Positions 1 through 6,694 of a DNA stretch of 12,171 nucleotides are shown here, piece after piece. The notes below the pieces were generated by a model that saw only the letters and a program-made list of their open reading frames with translations, had not been told where the DNA came from and did not search any database. The translations under genes were made by a program, and so were the position numbers. Position 1 is the first letter of the stretch, and each line of letters starts with the position of its first letter. The stretch comes from Bacteroidales bacterium UBA2764 (GTDB lineage Bacteria > Bacteroidota > Bacteroidia > Bacteroidales > Paludibacteraceae), in NCBI GenBank assembly GCA_002352705.1, contig DEIW01000043.1:1-12171 (forward strand), given 5' to 3'.

Positions 1-398
1 TGTCAACTGTCAACTATCAACTGATAGCCGAGGACGTCGAAATCCTCACGGAGGACATGCCGGGCTGGTTGGTAGCCAACAATGGTATTCTGACCATCGC
101 TCTCGACATCGAACTGACGGACGAACTGATCGAAGAAGGCATCGCGCGTGAACTCATCAACCGCATTCAGAACCTCCGTAAGTCCTCCGGTCTGGAGATA
201 ACCGACCGCATCGAGATTGAACTCGAAGACCGTCCCGAGATCCACAACGCCGTCCTCCATTGCGGCGAATACATTGCTTCCCAGGTCCTCGCTACCTCGC
301 TCGAACTCAATTCTCAAATGTCAAATGTCAATTCTCAAATGTCAAATGTCATCGAGATGGACGGCTATAACGTGAATATTAACATCAAAAAAGCATAA
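1..398 (+). CDS. ileS: Isoleucyl-tRNA synthetase, C-terminal end (partial)
   Basis: This is the 3' end of the gene for the cytoplasmic enzyme that charges tRNA-Ile with isoleucine. The open frame runs in from the left edge (codons start at base 3) and stops at TAA 396-398. The ATG at 57 is internal, not the start. The visible residues include a PGWLVAN segment, then a GIARELINRIQNLRKSSG stretch and a DRIEIE strand. These match the C-terminal tail after the anticodon-binding domain in the Bacteroidota/eukaryote-like form of IleS. The catalytic HIGH and KMSKS motifs would lie upstream of the window. Two stretches are odd: a heptamer tract at 3-23 and a second at 308-350 that adds residues SQMSNVNSQMSNV just before the last conserved strand. 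The next gene starts 3 nt downstream. Identity is confident; the repeat-encoded residues are probably insertions in a tolerant surface position. Confidence 0.93.
   Translation, partial: STVNYQLIAEDVEILTEDMPGWLVANNGILTIALDIELTDELIEEGIARELINRIQNLRKSSGLEITDRIEIELEDRPEIHNAVLHCGEYIASQVLATSLELNSQMSNVNSQMSNVIEMDGYNVNINIKKA
3..23 (+). repeat. Heptamer tract (TCAACTG type) inside ileS
   Basis: Three consecutive 7-nt units are visible: TCAACTG, TCAACTA, TCAACTG. The tract may extend upstream of the window, since it begins at the edge. It is read in frame as part of IleS (STVNYQL) just before the conserved region leading to PGWLVAN. It has the same TCAA-plus-three-variable-bases form as the tracts at 308-350 and 1938-1970. 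Confidence 0.7.
308..350 (+). repeat. Heptamer tract with exact 21-bp duplication inside ileS
   Basis: Six heptamers occur in the order CAATTCT, CAAATGT, CAAATGT, then the same three again. Bases 308-328 and 329-349 are therefore a perfect 21-bp tandem duplication. Because 21 is three heptamers and seven codons, the duplication keeps the ileS frame and repeats the peptide. The tract lies about 15 codons before the ileS stop. Confidence 0.9.
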
Positions 399-401
399 AT
401 T

Positions 402-818
402 ATGAGTAATCGTAACATTTTCAAATTCGTATTGGTTGCCTTGATGGGCATCGGTCTGTGCAGTTGTGAAAAGAAACAGACAGAGTTTTATTTGAGCGAC
501 CTGCAAGGCTTGTGGTTAGAGAACAACACCAAGCATTATGTCCGCTTTACGGAAGATCCTGTGCAAGATGACACCAATTATTTTTGGGGATGCGAATGGG
601 ACGAAGCGGAAGATGTTCACGAAGAGGATCTCGTTTATCATGGCGACGGTTGGTTCAAATACCGTCTTAATAACGAGCAGCTTCTGGAGGTACAAATGAT
701 GGACTACGGCTGGGCGGACATTCCCAAGCAATACATTATGGTTACGCTCTCGCCATCCCATATGACCTATCACCCGAAGGACTACAAGAACGAGACAATA
801 AGTTTCACTAAACAATAA
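402..818 (+). CDS. Small putative lipoprotein of unknown function
   Basis: A 138-residue protein with a basic start (MSNRN), a hydrophobic stretch of about residues 6-19, and a lipobox LCSC whose Cys22 would be lipidated. It should be exported and anchored to a membrane. Residues after Cys22 are EKKQ, so it lacks the acidic run often linked to surface export in Bacteroidota. The mature part is rich in aromatic and acidic residues and opens with a short DLQGLWLENNT stretch. That is reminiscent of the first strand of lipocalin-like small lipoproteins in this phylum, but I cannot assign a family. The ATG lies 3 nt after the ileS stop and the gene ends 4 nt before the AsmA-like gene, so it is probably cotranscribed with both. 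The lipoprotein call is fairly sure; the function is unknown. Confidence 0.8.
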   Translation: MSNRNIFKFVLVALMGIGLCSCEKKQTEFYLSDLQGLWLENNTKHYVRFTEDPVQDDTNYFWGCEWDEAEDVHEEDLVYHGDGWFKYRLNNEQLLEVQMMDYGWADIPKQYIMVTLSPSHMTYHPKDYKNETISFTKQ

Positions 819-822
819 TCCT

Positions 823-3800
823 ATGAAACGCGCACTTAAAATCATCGGTTGGTCGCTTCTGGGCATCGTGCTGACAGTGGTATTGGTAGCATGTATTGCT
901 ATCTATATCGTCTTTACGCCGGAGCGTCTTACCCCTATCGCACGTCAAGCAGCAGCGAAGTATATCACCTGCGAGCATGAGATTGGAGAAGTCGATTTGA
1001 CATTCTTCTCCACATTCCCGCGTTTTGGTTTACGCGCCGACGGACTGCTGATTATCAATCCTAAAGCCGGTTCGCAGAACGACACGGTAGTAGAAGCGAA
1101 ACACCTTATCGCCACAGTAGATGTGATGGAGTTTCTGAATCATAAGAACCTGCATGTGCATGAGGCTGTTTTGGATAACGCCCGTGTCAATTTCTACATC
1201 GCCCCGGACGGTTCGAATAACCTGACAGAGGTCTTTGTCATTGCGCCGGATACCACCCAAGAGGAAGATACTACGGCTTTCTCGCTGCCTTTTGAGGCAC
1301 TTGAAGTGAACGGCTTAAAGATAGAGGCTGACTATATCACTTTCGTGGATGACAAAGACACTATTTCTGCTTCGCTCGGGGAAACCGAACTGAGCGCCAA
1401 TGCCAATAGTTGGGAGGATATTTTCCTCTCTCTTGATGCGCAGAACATATGTGCGCAACTGAAAGGAGAAAAGTATGCCGACTCCCTGCATGTGAAATTA
1501 GACGCTCCTTTAGCCGCGGATTTGGACGCTATGCATTTTGCCTTCCGCAGAGCCGAACTGGCAATCAATGAGTTTGCACTCGTACTCAACGGAACAGCAG
1601 ATATCCTCGATTCCATCGGGGTTGATATGGGTGTGGCGACCAAAGGCAAATGGCAGATCAAGCCTCTTCTGACACTCGTGCCGGCTAAATTCGCCAAGTC
1701 GCTCAGTGATCTGGATGTAGACGGCGAAGCGGAGCTGCAGGCTACTATCCAAGGTTATGTCTCTGACCACCAGATGCCACGCGTACAAGCTCATCTGACT
1801 TTGGATGACGGCGAGGGTAGCTACAAACCGCTGCCTTACACGCTGCGGGACGTAGCACTGGACGCCACGGCGGACATCCGTCTCACAGAAGGAGAGACAA
1901 GCAATGTGGAGATTCATAAACTGCATGCCGCTACGCGCAATTCTCAATTCTCAATTCTCAATTCTCAATTAACCGACCTGATGGGGAATATGCTCCTTGA
2001 CCTCACGGTTAATCTGGATGCCAACCTGCCGGACTTTGCCTATTTCATGCCGGAGAATATGACTCTCACCGGTACGGCAAAAGGAAAAGCAAAAGCACGG
2101 GTAAGAATGGATGACCTCAGTCCGCTAAAATTAGAGAAAAGTACGGTGGATGCGGATCTCACGTTATCTAATATCCATTATGCGATGGATTCTATCGTAG
2201 CAGACCTGCCACGCACACACGCTGTCATTCAACTCCCGAACCGGCATCCCTCCAAACCGAAACTCAACTGGGCTCGGATTGACCTGAATACAGAGAAAGC
2301 GGACATCGAGATGGCCATGCCACTCAAAGCGATGCTTAAAGCATCCGATATCCAGTTGGAAGTCGGCAATGTACTTTCCAAGAATCCTGTCCTGTATGCC
2401 GGTGTGACTCTCATTTCCTCTGAACCGGTAAGTATAGAGATGGACTCCATAGGAGGTGTTATTACGAAACCGAATCTGTTTGCTTATGCAGAGTATAACA
2501 CAAAGGATACTACAGTAATGCCTGTTGTCAATGCTAAAATCGATTATCAGGCTTTGAGCGGATACTTCAAAGACATAAAAGCGGATCTCAAAGCTTCACA
2601 GATGGAGGCATCGGTAAGCGGCGGACGCAAAGACAAATCCATACCGGTTCTGAGAGCCAAACTGAATACCAAAGCTGCAGACGTACAAATAGGTAATGAG
2701 CTGCATGCCACTACCGGCCCGCTTAATCTGGAGGCAGGAGCCAGACATAATGCCAAGGAGGAGAATCTTCTTCTCCAATGGAATCCGAGGTTGACAGTCA
2801 AACTGCAGAACGGAGAACTCTCTTTGCCGGAAAGACTACCGGAAACGGTGAAGATTCCTTCCATCGATTTCGGCTATTCCAACAGAGAGATGAATATCGA
2901 GAACTCGCGCGTAGAGCTGGGTAATTCGGATCTGAACCTGAAAGGAAACGTGCGCAATATCGGTCAATGGTTCAGGCATGATTCTGTCTTGATAGGTGAA
3001 CTGGATATTGTCTCCGACCACTGCGACGCCAACCAGCTCTTGGCATGGTTCAGTGCGGATAGCGGTTCGGAAGAGAAGCCTGCCGCAGAGGAAACAAAAC
3101 CGGCAGAAAAGTCTGTCGCTACCACTTCCCTTGAGGGGAAGACGGATGGGGTTCCCGAGACAGAACCGTTCCTCGTTCCTACCGATGTAGACTTGGCGCT
3201 TAATACCCATATCCGAGAAGTGGAGATTTTTGACCAGATAGCCAAAGATCTGAAGGGCGGTCTTTATGTGAAAGACGGCAAACTGATTCTGGATGAGGTC
3301 GGTTTCATTTGCCATGCTGCCAAACTGCAGCTGACCGCTATCTATCGTACGCCGAGACGCAATCACCTGTATCTGGGAATGGATTACCATATGATAGATG
3401 TGAAGATAGACGAATTGCTGCAGATGATTCCTAATCTGAACGAGATGGTTCCGATGCTGAAATCCTTCAAAGGCGAAGCGGACTTCCACTTGGCGGTCGA
3501 GACTTATCTCAACAGCCGGTATGAACCGAAGATGAGTACGCTCCGCGGAGCTTCTTCCCTCTCGGGTACCGACCTCGTGGTAATGGATGGAGAGACTTTC
3601 TCGAAAATCAGTAAGCTGCTCATGTTCAAGAAAAAGACAGAGAACAGAATCGACTCTCTTAATGCCGAGATTACTGTGTATAAGAACGAGATTGACATCT
3701 ATCCGTTATGCGTAACCATGGATAATTACATGATTGCACTCGGAGGACGGCATAAAACGGATATGACTTTCGATTATGATATCAATGTACTCAAGCCTAT

Positions 3801-3996
3801 TTATCTTGGTGTACACGTAGGCGGAAATATGAATGACTTGCAAATCAAACTGGCTAAATGCAAGTACGCGCAGGATTTCCGCCCGCACTGGTACCAGAAA
3901 GCGGACTCCCAATCGCTTGAGCTGCGACGGATGATCAAGGCTTCTATGGAGAAAAACGTACGTATTAAATCCGATAAAGTAAAAACAGAACAATGA
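823..3996 (+). CDS. AsmA-family envelope protein
   Basis: A 1057-residue protein with one N-terminal membrane helix (about residues 7-31) followed directly by FTPERLTPIARQAAAKYI, then a long periplasmic region of beta-rich repeats. This matches the AsmA/AsmA-like architecture. In proteobacteria, members such as AsmA, TamB and YhdP are linked to outer-membrane homeostasis and to bridge-like lipid transport; the same role here is inference. The C-terminal region (about residues 880-1035), with strands around LRGASSLSGTDLVVMDG and the LGGRHKTDMTFDYDINVLKP segment, resembles the AsmA-like C-terminal domain common in Bacteroidota. Residues about 748-780 form a Glu/Lys/Pro/Ala-rich linker that contains a hairpin-element insert (TTSLEGKTDGVPE, residues 767-779). 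A heptamer tract encodes NSQFSILNSQL at about 372-383. The start lies 4 nt after the lipoprotein stop, and the stop overlaps the M3 peptidase start as ATGA. Confidence 0.88.
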   Translation: MKRALKIIGWSLLGIVLTVVLVACIAIYIVFTPERLTPIARQAAAKYITCEHEIGEVDLTFFSTFPRFGLRADGLLIINPKAGSQNDTVVEAKHLIATVDVMEFLNHKNLHVHEAVLDNARVNFYIAPDGSNNLTEVFVIAPDTTQEEDTTAFSLPFEALEVNGLKIEADYITFVDDKDTISASLGETELSANANSWEDIFLSLDAQNICAQLKGEKYADSLHVKLDAPLAADLDAMHFAFRRAELAINEFALVLNGTADILDSIGVDMGVATKGKWQIKPLLTLVPAKFAKSLSDLDVDGEAELQATIQGYVSDHQMPRVQAHLTLDDGEGSYKPLPYTLRDVALDATADIRLTEGETSNVEIHKLHAATRNSQFSILNSQLTDLMGNMLLDLTVNLDANLPDFAYFMPENMTLTGTAKGKAKARVRMDDLSPLKLEKSTVDADLTLSNIHYAMDSIVADLPRTHAVIQLPNRHPSKPKLNWARIDLNTEKADIEMAMPLKAMLKASDIQLEVGNVLSKNPVLYAGVTLISSEPVSIEMDSIGGVITKPNLFAYAEYNTKDTTVMPVVNAKIDYQALSGYFKDIKADLKASQMEASVSGGRKDKSIPVLRAKLNTKAADVQIGNELHATTGPLNLEAGARHNAKEENLLLQWNPRLTVKLQNGELSLPERLPETVKIPSIDFGYSNREMNIENSRVELGNSDLNLKGNVRNIGQWFRHDSVLIGELDIVSDHCDANQLLAWFSADSGSEEKPAAEETKPAEKSVATTSLEGKTDGVPETEPFLVPTDVDLALNTHIREVEIFDQIAKDLKGGLYVKDGKLILDEVGFICHAAKLQLTAIYRTPRRNHLYLGMDYHMIDVKIDELLQMIPNLNEMVPMLKSFKGEADFHLAVETYLNSRYEPKMSTLRGASSLSGTDLVVMDGETFSKISKLLMFKKKTENRIDSLNAEITVYKNEIDIYPLCVTMDNYMIALGGRHKTDMTFDYDINVLKPIYLGVHVGGNMNDLQIKLAKCKYAQDFRPHWYQKADSQSLELRRMIKASMEKNVRIKSDKVKTEQ
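1938..1970 (+). repeat. Perfect CAATTCT heptamer tract inside the AsmA-like gene
   Basis: Four identical CAATTCT units followed by CAATT, 33 nt in all, with no mismatch. It is read in frame and gives the peptide NSQFSILNSQL. The same CAATTCT unit also occurs twice in the ileS tract at 308-350. A gain or loss of one unit would shift the reading frame; a change of three units would not. Confidence 0.93.
3121..3160 (+). repeat. Hairpin-forming GC-rich element in the AsmA-like gene
   Basis: CTTCCC (3125-3130) and GGGAAG (3136-3141) form a 6-bp stem with a TTGAG loop, followed by a G-rich arm ending near GGGGTTC. The first 13 bases from 3125 match bases 5038-5050 of the M3 peptidase gene at 12 of 13 positions. 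It is translated in frame as TTSLEGKTDGVPE inside a low-complexity linker. The exact element ends are uncertain. Confidence 0.65.
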
Positions 3997-6119
3997 AAAA
4001 AACTCTTTTAGGTCTGATTGCAATGACTATGCTTGCATGTACTTCCTCCAACCCGCTGTTGGAGCAACCGAATACACCTTATGGTGTACCAGCGTTTGAC
4101 CAAGTTAAAATCGAGCACTATTTACCGGCGTTTGAGGCGGCTATCGCCGAGAACAAAGCGGAGATAGACGCTATAGTGAATAACGAAGCTGAGCCGACAT
4201 TCGAGAATACAATCGTCGCTCTGGACCGCGCAGGTTTGTTGCTGGACCGCGTGAGCGGTGTGTTCTTCAATGTGCTGGAGGCTGACGGCAACGATGAGAT
4301 GAACGCTATTGCGGAGCAAGTGAGCCCAATGCTCTCGGAGTTGAGCGACGGCATCATCCTCAACGACAAACTCTTCCAACGCGTAAAATTCGTTTATGAC
4401 CAGCGTGAGCAGTTAGGTCTCAACCCAGAGCAGATGCGCCTCGTCACGGAGACTTACAAATCGTTTGCGGACAACGGTGCCAACCTGCCGGAGGATAAGA
4501 AAGAACGCCTCAAAGAGATCAATCAGGAGTTGGGATTACTTTCCCTGAAGTTCGGCAATAATGTAGTAGCCGAGACCAATGCCTATCAGTATTTCGTCAA
4601 GGACGAGGCGGAGTTGAAAGGTCTGCCGGAGAGCGCCAAAACGGCTGCGGCTGAAGAGGCTGCGGCGGCAGGTCATCCGGGCGAGTGGCTCTTCACGCCG
4701 AAACGCACTTCTTTCACACCGGTACTCCAATACTGCGAAAATCGCGAACTGCGCAAGGAACTGCTGATGGCTTATACCACGCGTGCCAACCATGATAACG
4801 AGAATGACAACAAAGCCGTTATCATCCGCGAGATGGAGCTGCGTATCGAGAAAGCCAAACTCTTCGGCTATGACAACGCAGCGGATTATATCCTGGCGGA
4901 TTGCATGGCGAAGAACCACCAGACGGTGGATACTTTCCTTGCCTCGGTTTGGGCTCCGTCCTTGGAGGCTGCCAAACGTGAAGCTGCTGCGCTGCAAGAG
5001 TTATTAGATGCAGATATTGCTGCCGGAAAAGTACTCCCTTCCCTTCAGGGAGGGGACAGGGGTAGGCTTGCCCCTTGGGACTGGTGGTACTATGCCGAGA
5101 AACTGCGCAAAGCCAAATATGCGTTGGACGAGGAAGAACTGAAGCCCTATTTCGAACTGAACAACGTCCGCAAGGGTGCGTTCGGGGTTGCTAACAAACT
5201 GTACGGTCTGCAATTCGAGCCACTCAAGGACATGCCGGTCTATAATAAAGAGGTAGAGGTCTTCAAGGTAACTGAGGCAGACGGTACGTTTGTTGGTATC
5301 CTATATACCGATTATTTCCCGCGCGCAGGCAAACGTCCGGGAGCATGGATGAACAATATCCTGTCGCAGTACGTGGATGCCGAAGGTGTGGATCACCGCC
5401 CGGTTATCATCAATGTAGGCAACTTCAACAAACCGACTGCTGGCAATCCGTCGCTCCTCTCGATGGACGATGTAGAGACCCTCTTCCATGAGTTCGGTCA
5501 CGCTTTGCACGGCCTGCTCTCCAAAGCACATTACAAATCGCTGAGCGGCACCAACACCCCGCGTGACTTTGTCGAGCTGCCATCCCAGTTCATGGAGAAC
5601 TACGCTTATGCGCCGGAAGTGATGAAGACTTATGCCTTCCATTATCAGACAGGCGAACTGATTCCGGACAGCCTGATTGAAAAGATCAACGCCGCAGGTA
5701 AGTTCAACCAGGGTTTTGTAACTACTGAACTACTCTCGGCTTCTATTCTGGATATGGATTTCCATGAGTTGACAACAGCTGAAGGGTTGGATGTCAATGC
5801 CTTCGAGCAACAGAGCCTTGAGAAGATGGGTATGATACCTGAGATTATCGTCCGCTATCGTCCTACTTTCTATAACCACATCTTCACCACCGGGTATGAG
5901 GCAGGCTATTACAGTTATACTTGGGCAGCAGTACTCGATGCCGATGCTTTTGCTGCGTTCAAAGAGACAGGCAACCTCTTCGATCCGGAGACAGCGGCAC
6001 GTTTCCGTCACTTGTTGGAACAGGGTGGTACACGCGACGCGCAAGAGCTCTATCTGGAGTTCCGCGGCAAAGAGGCAGACCCGGCTAATCTGTTGCGTCG
6101 CAAAGGCTTTATTGAGTGA
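3993..6119 (+). CDS. M3-family zinc metallopeptidase, Dcp-like lipoprotein
   Basis: A 708-residue peptidase of the M3 (thimet oligopeptidase / peptidyl-dipeptidase Dcp) family, expected to cleave short peptides. The zinc motif HEFGH is at residues 499-503, with Glu500 as the catalytic base. It is followed by LSGTNTPRDFVELPSQ, whose Glu528 fits the third zinc ligand. The GYEAGYYSYTWA segment near residues 634-644 carries the substrate-binding tyrosines typical of the family. The N-terminus is a lipoprotein signal with lipobox MLAC, so Cys16 is lipidated and the enzyme is envelope-attached, unlike cytoplasmic E. coli Dcp. Length is normal for the family. Residues about 347-358 (VLPSLQGGDRGR) come from a hairpin-type repeat inserted just before the conserved PWDWWYY segment. 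The start overlaps the AsmA-like stop by 4 nt and the end overlaps the next gene by 4 nt, which suggests translational coupling. Confidence 0.95.
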   Translation: MKKTLLGLIAMTMLACTSSNPLLEQPNTPYGVPAFDQVKIEHYLPAFEAAIAENKAEIDAIVNNEAEPTFENTIVALDRAGLLLDRVSGVFFNVLEADGNDEMNAIAEQVSPMLSELSDGIILNDKLFQRVKFVYDQREQLGLNPEQMRLVTETYKSFADNGANLPEDKKERLKEINQELGLLSLKFGNNVVAETNAYQYFVKDEAELKGLPESAKTAAAEEAAAAGHPGEWLFTPKRTSFTPVLQYCENRELRKELLMAYTTRANHDNENDNKAVIIREMELRIEKAKLFGYDNAADYILADCMAKNHQTVDTFLASVWAPSLEAAKREAAALQELLDADIAAGKVLPSLQGGDRGRLAPWDWWYYAEKLRKAKYALDEEELKPYFELNNVRKGAFGVANKLYGLQFEPLKDMPVYNKEVEVFKVTEADGTFVGILYTDYFPRAGKRPGAWMNNILSQYVDAEGVDHRPVIINVGNFNKPTAGNPSLLSMDDVETLFHEFGHALHGLLSKAHYKSLSGTNTPRDFVELPSQFMENYAYAPEVMKTYAFHYQTGELIPDSLIEKINAAGKFNQGFVTTELLSASILDMDFHELTTAEGLDVNAFEQQSLEKMGMIPEIIVRYRPTFYNHIFTTGYEAGYYSYTWAAVLDADAFAAFKETGNLFDPETAARFRHLLEQGGTRDAQELYLEFRGKEADPANLLRRKGFIE
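5034..5074 (+). repeat. Hairpin-forming GC-rich element in the M3 peptidase gene
   Basis: CTCCCT (5034-5039) can pair with AGGGAG (5047-5052); alternatively TCCCT (5040-5044) pairs with AGGGA (5047-5051). A second G-run/C-run pair follows (GGGG 5059-5062, CCCC 5071-5074). It shares CTTCCCTTNAGGG with the element at 3125-3137. It is translated in frame as LPSLQGGDRGRLAP, immediately before the conserved WDWWYY of the peptidase. Boundaries are approximate. Confidence 0.7.
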
Positions 6120-6637
6120 AACGACAAACACAAGTCATACTATACTATCTGTTGCCGATAGCCTTCTGGCTGTTGGCAATAGGCGGTTGTATTGTACCGG
6201 TGCTGATTCCGGAACTGTCTGAACTCTTGACGCCGAACTACTATTGGGGATTTATGGTTGCTGCACTCGTCCTCATTATGATTGCCGTTATTGGTAAAAT
6301 CAAACGGCATACCAATTCCATAGAGGAATGTTTTCAAGTGGCAGTACTACTGGGTATAGCTTCCTATTGGTTGCCTACCGTGGTTTTTCTCACTCTTCCA
6401 GTGTGGGCGTATCTGATTTACCAGAACCTTTTCAGCCTGCGTGCTTTTATTGCTACGCTGATAGGTTATGCGCTCGTAGCCGTTTGGGCGGCATTGGCGG
6501 TTTATATGAATTGGATAGCTAATCCATGGGGGGCTTTTTTCGCAAAAGAATACGCACTCGGGTGGATTCCTTTGGGCGCAATATTACTGGCTTGGATAGC
6601 TTCTACTATTGCACGACGAAACCTCTATGTCCGATAA
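6116..6637 (+). CDS. Small multi-spanning membrane protein, unknown function
   Basis: A 173-residue hydrophobic protein starting at GTG, which overlaps the M3 peptidase stop (GTGA). It has five or six probable membrane helices, at about residues 8-29, 42-60, 72-88, 89-105, 108-132 and 147-166. Short charged loops (for example GKIKRHTNSIEE, about 60-71) separate them, and the C-terminus is basic (ARRNLYVR). No catalytic or transport motif is recognisable, and I do not recognise the family. The 4-nt overlap implies coupled translation with the peptidase. It is the last gene of the plus-strand run, with the terminator hairpin starting about 20 nt downstream. An internal ATG start is possible but would remove part of the first helix. 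Confidence 0.75.
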   Translation: MKRQTQVILYYLLPIAFWLLAIGGCIVPVLIPELSELLTPNYYWGFMVAALVLIMIAVIGKIKRHTNSIEECFQVAVLLGIASYWLPTVVFLTLPVWAYLIYQNLFSLRAFIATLIGYALVAVWAALAVYMNWIANPWGAFFAKEYALGWIPLGAILLAWIASTIARRNLYVR

Positions 6638-6657
6638 AACAAATGACCAGATGGTAA

Positions 6658-6692
6658 CTAAAAAAAACGCCCCGAGGGACGTTTTTTTTTAG
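6658..6692. terminator. Bidirectional intrinsic terminator between convergent genes
   Basis: CT followed by eight A and CG pairs with CG followed by nine T and AG, around a short C-rich/G-rich tip (CCCC, GA, GGG). There is one C/A mismatch. The hairpin is flanked by A and T runs on both sides, so it can give a hairpin plus U-tract in either direction. It lies between the stop of the plus-strand membrane protein (6637) and the stop of the minus-strand TonB receptor (6695). Confidence 0.88.
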
Positions 6693-6694
6693 TT

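Noticed and set aside
308..350. Short regular repeats considered as a CRISPR array
   Set aside because: Units are 7 nt without spacers and lie inside ileS, so they are not CRISPR repeats.
402..470. Surface-export signal after the lipidated cysteine of the three lipoproteins
   Set aside because: Residues after the cysteines are EKKQ, TSSN and TKKQ, without the acidic run associated with surface export, so surface location is not supported.
6152..6186. Weak 7-nt periodicity (TTGCCGA, TAGCCTT, CTGGCTG, TTGGCAA, TAGGCGG) in the first helix of the small membrane protein
   Set aside because: Units share too few positions to separate an ancient heptamer tract from ordinary codons for Leu, Ala, Ile and Gly in a membrane helix.
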